A DNA stretch of 64,000 nt. Source: Thermophagus sp052400625. GTDB lineage: Bacteria > Bacteroidota > Bacteroidia > Bacteroidales > Marinilabiliaceae. How positions within the stretch are numbered: the first letter of the stretch is position 1; each line of letters starts with the position of its first letter. Shown piece after piece: positions 1 through 7,328 of the stretch. Both the position numbers and the translations under genes were made by a program. Location of the stretch: assembly GCA_052400625.1 (NCBI GenBank), contig JBQTGH010000001.1; one strand, written 5' to 3'. Below the pieces are notes generated by a model that saw only the letters and a program-made list of their open reading frames with translations, did no database searches and was not told the origin of the DNA.

Positions 1-332
1 ACAAAGAAACAATTTCCAGCAACCACAAAATTAATATTTCTTAACAGTATTCCAATTCGAGCCTTTGTTGATTTTATTTGGTAAACAAAAACTATTTTTT
101 AACACTTGTTATTTAATTAATTTCATAATTCAAACAAAAAACAACTAAACTCAACAAAAAATCTCAATCTATCAAACCAAAATGAATCAAAAATTCATCA
201 CGATTTTATCAGATAATCTCAATTAAATCCGTCCTGTATTAAAACATAAAATTGAAGCCTCCAAGAGCTTTCATTTCTTTCCCCAAAGAACTAGAGCTAA
301 GATCTCCTTTCATACGATGCTTTTTCTTCCTA
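1..332. other. AT-rich gap at left edge
   Basis: No convincing gene, RNA or terminator is visible here. Short open frames on both strands between about 239 and 476 have no family resemblance and overlap the 3' end of the ArnT-like gene. The stretch lies downstream of a minus-strand operon and probably holds its 3' untranslated region. Confidence 0.5.
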
Positions 333-1952
333 TTAATCCTTCTTTTTAAAGATATAAAACCTACTGACCAAACGGTTCCTCGAACTACCGAGAGAATTGA
401 TATCAAGTTTTCCTCGGTATTGAATTTCATATTGCTTGGACCCCAAAAAACAATCCTCATGAATATCAACATTTGATAAAACTACTGGTATTTTATCCCT
501 GACAACCAACAAATCCACGCTACTTTCAACATAAGGAATCTTTTCTCCATACCACCATATGACTTCTGGTGCAATATATTTATATGCAAAAACCTGTAGT
601 TTTTCTTCATTCACCATTTTTTTAAATGCCTTCACTTTCTGGCGACCATAAAAAAATTGAGTTTTAAACAAAGGAGGAATCAAAAGAAAAACCAAGGCAT
701 ACAAAACAATAGCACCAATCACCACCATTTTTATTCTTTTTCGAACCAAATGATATAGCATATTTACCCCTATAAAAGGAAGAGCAACAAAGGATAACCA
801 ACCCCAAAATAAATTTTCCCTTAATGGCGATAAAAAAATCAACATCAAAAATGGTATTGCTATTCCAGCAACTGATATTAATCCAAAATTTATATATACA
901 GGTAATCGTTCTGTCAGCTTCATGACCCCAAATCTCCGAACAACATATTCAACATAAAAACCGGTATTGATGGCAAGAGGGATAAGTACTGGCATCAGAT
1001 ATCGTGTTTTCTTTTCAGGAATCAGAGAGAGCATTACCACCGAAATTAAGGTCCATAACAAGCTAAAACGATAAGCTCTCAAATTAGCCACCCGATCCCT
1101 CATATATGGATAAAGGAGGCTAATAAAAGCAGGAATGGTCCACAATCCACTCTGTGCAAAAAAACTCCAATAATAGTAAAACGGACGAATATTATAACTC
1201 CCCCAATTAGAGGTCTCCCTTTGTGCAATCTCAAAAAATGTTTCAGGATCTTGCCAGTGCACATAGATATACCACCATCCCCCTACCAGCAACATCAATC
1301 CTACCGTAATCATTAACTGGTTTGCTTTTCTTCTGAGCTTTCCAAAAGTATGACTAACCCCAAAGGCCAATAAAAAGGGAAGCAACAACGCATACATCGA
1401 TATTGGCCCCTTGCTCAAGAAAGAGAAACCTCCAAATATTCCGGCAAGCACCATGTTTTTCAGGGATTTCTTCTCTTCATTCAAAAAGTGGTAAATATAC
1501 AATATGGCTATCAACATAAAACCATGAGTAAAAATATCCCACGGTGCTTCTATTATTATCCCGGCTATATAAAAGGAAGTAGCGGAAATTAAGGCATTAA
1601 GCACACAAAGTGATTTATCAAGATTTAATGCTTTGGAAAAAAAATACACGGTAACAGAAAGAATCATTACCATTAACACAGCAGGCAATCTCAATGCCCA
1701 CAGACTATTTACCCCGAACATCAAAGATGAAAAAGCTGACAACCATGTAGGAAGAGGAGGTTTTTCATAACGAGGCAATCCGTTCATAGTGGTAAGAACC
1801 CAGTTCCCATCATTAATCATCTCACGTACAGTGATAAAATTTCTGGCTTCCATTATGGTTACCGGCAACAGATGAAGATGCGGAAGAAACATTATTGCCA
1901 CCAAAATAAAGATACCTGCTAGTGGCTTTTTTTCAACAAAACGGATCATCAT
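333..1952 (-). CDS. ArnT/PMT-like membrane glycosyltransferase (GT39/GT83 type)
   Basis: Polytopic inner-membrane protein of 539 residues resembling the ArnT / dolichyl-phosphate-mannose protein mannosyltransferase superfamily. Members move a sugar from a polyprenyl-phosphate carrier to lipid A or a protein on the periplasmic side. The N-terminus has one membrane segment (about residues 10-30) followed by the acidic first-loop motif MEARN (Glu35), the usual metal/catalytic loop, and then RYEKPPLPTW (61-70), a strongly conserved ArnT-type motif. About ten further hydrophobic segments follow, then a short soluble C-terminus. It is the last gene of a three-gene operon, 26 bases after the LAB_N gene and behind a carrier-sugar synthase, which fits a donor-made-then-used pathway. 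The acceptor and the sugar cannot be read from sequence. Two adjacent ATGs (1952, 1949) are equally possible starts. Confidence 0.8.
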   Translation of the reverse strand: MMIRFVEKKPLAGIFILVAIMFLPHLHLLPVTIMEARNFITVREMINDGNWVLTTMNGLPRYEKPPLPTWLSAFSSLMFGVNSLWALRLPAVLMVMILSVTVYFFSKALNLDKSLCVLNALISATSFYIAGIIIEAPWDIFTHGFMLIAILYIYHFLNEEKKSLKNMVLAGIFGGFSFLSKGPISMYALLLPFLLAFGVSHTFGKLRRKANQLMITVGLMLLVGGWWYIYVHWQDPETFFEIAQRETSNWGSYNIRPFYYYWSFFAQSGLWTIPAFISLLYPYMRDRVANLRAYRFSLLWTLISVVMLSLIPEKKTRYLMPVLIPLAINTGFYVEYVVRRFGVMKLTERLPVYINFGLISVAGIAIPFLMLIFLSPLRENLFWGWLSFVALPFIGVNMLYHLVRKRIKMVVIGAIVLYALVFLLIPPLFKTQFFYGRQKVKAFKKMVNEEKLQVFAYKYIAPEVIWWYGEKIPYVESSVDLLVVRDKIPVVLSNVDIHEDCFLGSKQYEIQYRGKLDINSLGSSRNRLVSRFYIFKKKD

Positions 1953-1978
1953 TTATATCTTGTAAGGTTGTTCTTTAT

Positions 1979-2632
1979 TCAAATATTTTTGATCTTTTTC
2001 TGTTTGGCAGCAACAAAATAATGCAAAAAAAGATTTCTACTATAAATCAGAATACCGGATAATTGCCCGAGGATAATTACGGGATCATTCCTTGCTATGG
2101 CATAACCTGCAATGATAAGCGCACCAGTTATGCTTATTATCCAAAATACAGGGGGTAACAATGACTGCTTCTTTCTCTCAGAATAGATAATCTGATATAC
2201 AAATCTGAAAGTAAAAATCATCTGACCTATGGTCCCGACCGTAAATAACTGTACTGATATCTCGGGATTATCAACAATTTCTTCCAAACTATAACCGCTT
2301 TTATTAAAGACTAACAAGGCAAGAGAAAATACAGGAGCACTGATAATGATCCAACGAAATAACGGAAAAACAGTTTTCCAATTTCGTTTCAAATGCAGAT
2401 TCCGAATATAAATATAATAGGAAACAAATTGCCCACCGATCAATACTATATCTTTACGTAGAATACCATAGACAAGAAGCAGGAAAGAGGCTACCATACT
2501 TAATTGCCAAAAAATATCCGGAGACAACACTTTCTTTGCTTTCTCCGACAACAACCACTGAACCAGCAACCGCGCAGAAAAAAGACCTTGTGCGATAAAC
2601 CCCAACCCAAAAACAAACGTAGGATTAATCAT
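1979..2632 (-). CDS. Tandem LAB_N domain membrane protein
   Basis: About 217 residues holding two copies of the lipid A biosynthesis N-terminal (LAB_N) fold, roughly residues 3-75 and 125-200. Each copy starts with a G..G Q..F..R...Q.. pattern (FIAQGLFSARLLVQW; IGQMIFTFRFVYQ), then F-W-x-x-S, and ends in GQ...(Y/L)..YIRNL or GQLSGILIYSRNL. Six to seven hydrophobic segments are predicted. I place the start at the ATG at 2632 because the first repeat begins there and it overlaps the GT2 stop as ATGA, a classic translational-coupling junction; an upstream in-frame ATG (2722) would add 30 residues of non-hydrophobic sequence lying wholly inside the GT2 gene. LAB_N proteins have no proven enzymatic role. 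The position between a carrier-sugar synthase and a carrier-sugar transferase suggests help in membrane presentation or flipping (inference). Confidence 0.8.
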   Translation of the reverse strand: MINPTFVFGLGFIAQGLFSARLLVQWLLSEKAKKVLSPDIFWQLSMVASFLLLVYGILRKDIVLIGGQFVSYYIYIRNLHLKRNWKTVFPLFRWIIISAPVFSLALLVFNKSGYSLEEIVDNPEISVQLFTVGTIGQMIFTFRFVYQIIYSERKKQSLLPPVFWIISITGALIIAGYAIARNDPVIILGQLSGILIYSRNLFLHYFVAAKQKKIKNI

Positions 2633-3351
2633 GAACGCTCTTGTATTTTGTAAATAATATTTCTTTTTCGCATCCAGACAAAGGCAAAAGTGTCCATCAA
2701 GGGCCCAACAAGACGGTTCCACAAATGATATTTGGCCTCACCTGCCAAACGGGGAAAATGACGTACCGGAACCTCCTTAACAGTCCCACCTTTTAGCAGA
2801 ATTAGAGCAGGAATAAACCGATGCATACCTTTAAAGAAAGGTATTTCCTTAATCGCCTGCGTATTTATTATTTTTAACGGACAACAGGTATCTTTAATGT
2901 TATCTTTAATCATCCATCGTCTAAAAGCATTGGCTATTTGGGAAGATAATCTCTTAACCAAAGAATCTGAACGATTTTGACGGATCCCATTTACCATGGT
3001 ATATTTCTTCATATATGGAAAAAACAATAAAAAATCCATCGGATGAGTTTGTAAATCAGCATCAATATATGCAACAAAAGGAGTATCTACATGGTCAAAA
3101 CCAGCTTTCAGGGCCGTACTTAGCCCTGAGTTCCGATGTAAGGAAAGATATTCATACAATTCCCTGTTTTCTTCAGTAAACTGTTTAATTAAATCAAGGC
3201 TTCCATCATCGGAATGATCATCCACAAACAACACTTTTGCATTCACATTACTCTTCATCAGAAATTTGTCCAGTTCTTTTTTAAGCCCAGGTAAGTTTTC
3301 CTTTTCATTAAATACGGGAACAATAACTGTTAGAGTATATTCTGAATCCAT
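2629..3351 (-). CDS. Glycosyltransferase family 2 (DPM1/ArnC-like)
   Basis: A 240-residue GT-A fold enzyme that would transfer a sugar from a nucleotide donor to polyprenyl phosphate on the cytoplasmic face. It opens with the GT2 signature VIVPVFNEKENL (9-20), has VDDHSDDGS (43-51), and the metal-binding DxD as YIDADLQTHP (Asp97, Asp99). It lacks the C-terminal transmembrane pair of ArnC/GtrB and so looks like the short soluble DPM1-type. It is the first gene of the operon, overlapping the LAB_N gene by four bases and followed by an ArnT-like transferase, so it most likely makes the carrier-linked sugar for that enzyme. The sugar is unknown. Confidence 0.85.
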   Translation of the reverse strand: MDSEYTLTVIVPVFNEKENLPGLKKELDKFLMKSNVNAKVLFVDDHSDDGSLDLIKQFTEENRELYEYLSLHRNSGLSTALKAGFDHVDTPFVAYIDADLQTHPMDFLLFFPYMKKYTMVNGIRQNRSDSLVKRLSSQIANAFRRWMIKDNIKDTCCPLKIINTQAIKEIPFFKGMHRFIPALILLKGGTVKEVPVRHFPRLAGEAKYHLWNRLVGPLMDTFAFVWMRKRNIIYKIQERS

Positions 3352-3830
3352 TGATAAAAACTCTTTTATTCTTTTTACTATTCAAAATTAAGAGAATACA
3401 TAATTTATATAAATGGTAGTAGCCAATATTTTACTCAAACAGCATTTTTCATTCCTTAAATGTCACTCCAAAATTCTATTTTATTAGTCCTCTCAAATAA
3501 ATCTATATTCAATTCCCATGCTCACATACTACATAGCCAGAATAAAATATGGTGACGATACAATTAAGTTCTTAACTGAACAATCCCAACATTTTCCCGT
3601 TAAATAAATGCACTTCCCTTCAAAAACACATTTCTGGTCTGTTTATCGATAATAACGGACTAAGATTGCAATACATTAAGATTCAACATTTGATTCTTTA
3701 GGTAATTTCACCCGATAAAATCCAACCAGAAATCTATAAAGGGTTCCTTGGCTTGGAGAAATACTTGTCTAATCCATTCTCCTTCCGGAAGGCCCTATAA
3801 TATGAGGTCTAACTTAAACATATTTAAGCT
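3352..3830. other. Divergent intergenic region
   Basis: This 479-base gap lies between the divergent glycosyltransferase operon (minus) and the kamA-like gene (plus), so both promoters should be here. No RNA gene was recognised. The only structured elements I see are two short inverted repeats just before the kamA-like start, listed separately. Confidence 0.5.
3781..3828 (+). promoter_or_regulatory. Two inverted repeats upstream of kamA-like gene
   Basis: CCTTCCGGAAGG at 3781-3792 is a perfect 12-base palindrome. CTTAAA-CATA-TTTAAG at 3813-3828 is a six-base inverted repeat with a four-base loop ending two bases before the ATG at 3831. They could be an operator or a leader hairpin over the ribosome entry site. 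No regulator gene is adjacent, so the function is open. Confidence 0.35.
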
Positions 3831-5114
3831 ATGAAGTTTATTACTTACAATGCCAGAAATTTCCGAGAAATTGAGTACATGCGTTATCTTCCCGAAAAGG
3901 TTAAAAAGGAAATTGACATTGTTTCTAAAGTGATCCCTTTCAAAACGAATAATTACGTAGTAGACTATCTCATCGACTGGGAGAATTTCGAGGACGACCC
4001 CATCTTTATTCTCAACTTCCCCAACAAACAAATGCTTACAAATGACCAATATCGCCGATTAGTAAAAGTACTAAACAATCCGTCGGGCATTAAAGAAGCA
4101 AATAAAATCATCCATGATATTAGGATGGAGATGAATCCGCATCCTGCACAACAGATGACTAATGTTCCCACTATGGACGGCGAGGAACTCAAAGGGATGC
4201 AACACAAATACAAGGATATTGTGTTGTTTTTCCCGAGCCAGGGTCAAACCTGTCATGCCCACTGTACCTTTTGCTTCCGTTGGCCACAATTTATCAAAGA
4301 CCTTGATTTAAAATTCTCTATGCGGGAAATTCAGAAAGTTATCAAATACATCCGCCAGAACGAAAGCATTAATGAAATCCTCTTCACTGGTGGCGATCCC
4401 ATGGTAATGGATCCTGCAACCATAAAAAATTACATTGATGCACTCATTGATGCCCAAATACCCAATCTTCAAAATATCAGATTTGGAACTAAATCATTAA
4501 GTTACTGGCCCTTCACTTTCCTTCCCAAACACAATGAAGAAGCCACACAAATCCTGGATATTCTTAAGCACATTACCGACAGCGGGTTACACCTTTCTAT
4601 TATGGCTCATTTTAATCATCCTAATGAGTTAGATACAGAAGTGGTTCAGGAAGCCATTCGCAACATCCGTGCTACCGGCGCCGAGATACGGACTCAGGCC
4701 CCCGTGCTAAATCATATCAACAACCGTAGCGAAGATTGGGCTCGTATGTGGAAAAAACAAGTCCAACTGGGACTGGTTCCTTACTATATGTTTATCGAAC
4801 GAGAAACAGGTCCTTATAACTATTTTAGTCTTCCACTGGTAGATATTTATAAAATGTACCAGAAAGCGATGCGCGAAACGGGCAGTTTTGCCAAAACAGT
4901 GACCGGTCCCGTTATGTCGGCATCAAAAGGAAAGGTTCAGATAATGGGCATTGTCACTAATCCGCTCGACGGTTCAAAATACTTCATGATGCAATACATC
5001 CGTCATCGTAATTACAGCGAAACGTTTAAACCGTTTTTAATGCATTATGATAAACAAGCCACCTGGGTCGACCAACTCAAAGAAGTGGAAATACCGGAAT
5101 TAATCCCCGGTTGA
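3831..5114 (+). CDS. KamA-family radical SAM protein (lysine 2,3-aminomutase-like)
   Basis: Cytoplasmic 427-residue radical SAM enzyme of the lysine 2,3-aminomutase family, which uses a 4Fe-4S cluster, S-adenosylmethionine and PLP to shift an amino group. The cluster motif is Cys141-x3-Cys145-x2-Cys148 within QTCHAHCTFCFRW, the KamA-type version. A GGDPMV motif near residues 190-195 matches the SAM-binding GGE/GGDP strand. The glycine-rich PLP-lysine motif of true KamA (PGGGGK) is not present in that form; instead the C-terminal part has SASKGKVQIMG, whose lysines could serve. The substrate may therefore not be lysine. It starts at ATG 3831 and is followed after 223 bases by a CysJ-like diflavin reductase that could supply electrons for radical generation (inference). 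No acetyltransferase AblB, which would point to N-acetyl-beta-lysine synthesis, is nearby. Confidence 0.82.
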   Translation: MKFITYNARNFREIEYMRYLPEKVKKEIDIVSKVIPFKTNNYVVDYLIDWENFEDDPIFILNFPNKQMLTNDQYRRLVKVLNNPSGIKEANKIIHDIRMEMNPHPAQQMTNVPTMDGEELKGMQHKYKDIVLFFPSQGQTCHAHCTFCFRWPQFIKDLDLKFSMREIQKVIKYIRQNESINEILFTGGDPMVMDPATIKNYIDALIDAQIPNLQNIRFGTKSLSYWPFTFLPKHNEEATQILDILKHITDSGLHLSIMAHFNHPNELDTEVVQEAIRNIRATGAEIRTQAPVLNHINNRSEDWARMWKKQVQLGLVPYYMFIERETGPYNYFSLPLVDIYKMYQKAMRETGSFAKTVTGPVMSASKGKVQIMGIVTNPLDGSKYFMMQYIRHRNYSETFKPFLMHYDKQATWVDQLKEVEIPELIPG

Positions 5115-5160
5115 TAGTCCCAAACGTCCGTTTTGTTGGCCATATTAATTATTATATAAT

Positions 5161-5262
5161 TTATCTAATTCATTGGCCGAATGGAACTCGCATGGCTTAA
5201 AGTTGATACATGTTTTTGTTGTCACAAACCTTTGTTAATCATGCTCATTTCATTCGCATAAA
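5161..5262. repeat. Interspersed repeat, copy A
   Basis: About 100 bases that align along most of their length with 57362-57453 (copy B) and more loosely with 7033-7122 (copy C). Shared blocks include TTATCTAATT, ATGGAACTCGCATGG, TTGTTGT-ACAA and a TCATG-TCATT end. A weak partial second unit follows at about 5271-5310 (AAATCATTAGCCGGATGAAC) and runs up to the diflavin reductase start. All copies are intergenic. Confidence 0.6.
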
Positions 5263-5337
5263 GCTTTCTTAAATCATTAGCCGGATGAACATTGAAAGTT
5301 GCAACAAACATATTATGAATTAAAATTTATTTTAGCG

Positions 5338-7017
5338 ATGGCACAAACACTACAATCTCAACATATTCAAAAAAAGCAAGAGAATAAGACAACCGAATCT
5401 GAGACGACCCTTCACGTAATATACGGCAGCCGTACCGGCAACTCCCAATCAGCTGCCATACTGGCGTATGATTATGCCCGCCATTTGGGCATCGCCACAG
5501 AAATTCACGACATGAATACGATGAATCCGGCCTCGATAGCATCCATGAAGAACATACTGGTGGCTGTCAGCACTCATGGCGAGGGCGATCCACCGGCCGT
5601 AGCCGAAAACTTTTACCATTATATCCATTCGGATAAAGCACAGCTCCCTGCCGAAACAAAATTCAGCGTTCTTGCACTGGGTGATAGTAGCTATAAAGAT
5701 TTCTGCAAAACAGGTCACGATATCAGAAACCGGTTGCTGGAATTGGGTGCTTCGGAAATCTCACCGCTTGTTGAATGTGATATCGATTACGAAGAAAATG
5801 CCAAAAAATGGGTGCAACAAGCTGTAGAAGCTTTCGAAGCCATTGTACCCAAAACCATCCCGCAAAGCAAAAAAGAATTCGCCTTCGAGATAAACCGGGT
5901 CGATTCCGAAAACGACAACATTTTTTATGCTGAAGTAAAAGAGATTAAACGTTTAACGGATGCCAGATTTCCGAAAAGGACCCTTCACATGGTATTATCC
6001 ATGGAAAAATTCGCGGAAGACTACCAACCAGGCGACTCTTTTGGAATCTATGTCCACAACTCACGTCTGTTGGTGGATAGACTCCTTAAACAATTAAAAT
6101 TCGACGGTTCAACAACCGTTGAGACCGCCAAAGGGCCTCGTTTGCTTAAAGAAGCACTGGTTGAAAATTACGAAATAACAGTGGTTACCCCTCTATTGGT
6201 TGAAAAGTATGCCAAAATTGCATCCAACAATAACCTTATTTCCTTAATATCGGATAAAGCACTGCTCCATAGTTATTGTGAGACCAGCGATGTTTTGGAC
6301 CTGGTAACCGACTTCCCGGGACCTGTTACACCTCAGGAATTAATAGACCTCCTTCGGCCACTGAATCCAAGACTATATTCTGTAGCCAATGCACCCGAGG
6401 TTTTCCCGCATGAAGCTCATTTTACCATTGGACTCATTGAATATACTCAAAAAGGAAGGCATCATACCGGGGTGTGTTCTACATACCTTTCCGACCGCAT
6501 CGATGAAGGCGATGCCATTCCTGTTTTTCTGGAAAAAAATGAAAAATTCAGGCTTACCGAAGACGACACCAGGCCAATAATCATGATTGCCACCAGTACC
6601 GGCATTGCACCCTTCAGGGGTTTTCTGCAGCAACGTTTAAATAGAAAAGCAACAGGTGAAAACTGGCTTTTCTTTGGTGACCGTCATGCTCAAAGTGATT
6701 TCCTGTACAAAGATGAGTTGGAAGAGTTTCAAAAGGCCGGAATACTTACCCGGTTAGATACGGCCTTTTCACGCGACCAGGAACATAAAATTTATGTACA
6801 ACATCGCATGAAACAACATAAGAAAGATCTCTTCCGATGGATCGACAAAAAAAAGGCAATAGTTTACGTTTGTGGAAACAAGCGAACCATGGGGCAAAGT
6901 GTAAAAGACGCGCTGGAGGATATTATTGCTTCAGAAGGTCATTTATCTAAAGATCAAACTTTAGACTACATTCAAAAGATGAAAGATGAAAAAAGATTGC
7001 TGATGGACCTATATTAA
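5338..7017 (+). CDS. CysJ-like diflavin reductase
   Basis: A 559-residue NADPH-dependent diflavin oxidoreductase of the CysJ / cytochrome P450 reductase family, passing electrons from NADPH via FAD to FMN and on to a partner. Domains in order: FMN-binding flavodoxin (about 23-170; SRTGNS at 31-36, VSTHGEGDPP at about 77-86, LGDSSYKDFC at about 114-123), FAD domain (about 185-400; RLYSVAN at 345-351, GVCS at 378-381) and NADP domain (ATSTGIAPFRGF at about 418-429, YVCGN and a C-terminal aromatic). I chose ATG 5338; the frame is open 13 codons further to a TTG at 5299 but those residues are not conserved-looking. No sulfite reductase hemoprotein (CysI) is adjacent. The neighbour is a KamA-family radical SAM enzyme, a plausible electron acceptor (inference). 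Confidence 0.85.
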   Translation: MAQTLQSQHIQKKQENKTTESETTLHVIYGSRTGNSQSAAILAYDYARHLGIATEIHDMNTMNPASIASMKNILVAVSTHGEGDPPAVAENFYHYIHSDKAQLPAETKFSVLALGDSSYKDFCKTGHDIRNRLLELGASEISPLVECDIDYEENAKKWVQQAVEAFEAIVPKTIPQSKKEFAFEINRVDSENDNIFYAEVKEIKRLTDARFPKRTLHMVLSMEKFAEDYQPGDSFGIYVHNSRLLVDRLLKQLKFDGSTTVETAKGPRLLKEALVENYEITVVTPLLVEKYAKIASNNNLISLISDKALLHSYCETSDVLDLVTDFPGPVTPQELIDLLRPLNPRLYSVANAPEVFPHEAHFTIGLIEYTQKGRHHTGVCSTYLSDRIDEGDAIPVFLEKNEKFRLTEDDTRPIIMIATSTGIAPFRGFLQQRLNRKATGENWLFFGDRHAQSDFLYKDELEEFQKAGILTRLDTAFSRDQEHKIYVQHRMKQHKKDLFRWIDKKKAIVYVCGNKRTMGQSVKDALEDIIASEGHLSKDQTLDYIQKMKDEKRLLMDLY

Positions 7018-7032
7018 CATCTTTCCAACAGA

Positions 7033-7122
7033 TTATTAAGCATTTGTCGAGAGAAACTCGCACGGTTAAAGTGTAAACCTATTTTCAAATTGTGGGAAAG
7101 CCTCTTGCCATGGTCGTTTCAT
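7033..7122. repeat. Interspersed repeat, copy C (diverged)
   Basis: A weaker match to copies A and B: GAAACTCGCACGGTTAAAGT corresponds to GGAACTCGCATGG-TTAAAGTT of copy A, and TTGTGGGAAAGCCTCTTG then CATGGTCGTTTCAT follow in the same order and spacing. Copies A and C flank the diflavin reductase in direct orientation about 1.9 kb apart. Confidence 0.45.
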
Positions 7123-7198
7123 CTGAACCATATATAACAGACCATTCTGCTTACATTTGATTTATCAAGCTATAACGTGTGCTGTATTATGTGCTAAA

Positions 7199-7260
7199 AA
7201 TGCAAAACCATGCTTCGGAAAGGGATTAGCCCATTCCGAAAGCATGGTTGCATTTTTTCT
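7199..7260. terminator. Bidirectional rho-independent terminator
   Basis: A long imperfect hairpin whose left arm (7201-7223, TGCAAAACCATGCTTCGG...) is nearly complementary to the right arm (7231-7254, ...CCGAAAGCATGGTTGCA). It is followed on the plus strand by a TTTTTT run and preceded by AAAAA, which is a T run on the minus strand. It lies between the convergent ends of the diflavin reductase and the PUL 1 operon and can stop both. Confidence 0.85.
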
Positions 7261-7328
7261 TAGCTAATTTAATTTCCAGCTAAAGGAACAATTGTTTAAA
7301 CGACTTAGCTGGTTCTTCACCAATAAAT

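Noticed and set aside
2633..2722. Upstream start for the LAB_N protein
   Set aside because: It would overlap the GT2 gene by 94 bases and add a hydrophilic cysteine-containing leader; the ATGA junction at 2632 is more natural.
5299..5337. TTG start giving a longer diflavin reductase
   Set aside because: The extra 13 residues fall in a partial intergenic repeat, and an ATG follows at 5338 close to the flavodoxin domain.
5338..7017. Assimilatory sulfite reductase flavoprotein CysJ as a firm name
   Set aside because: No CysI or other sulfur genes are present, so only the family-level call is supported.
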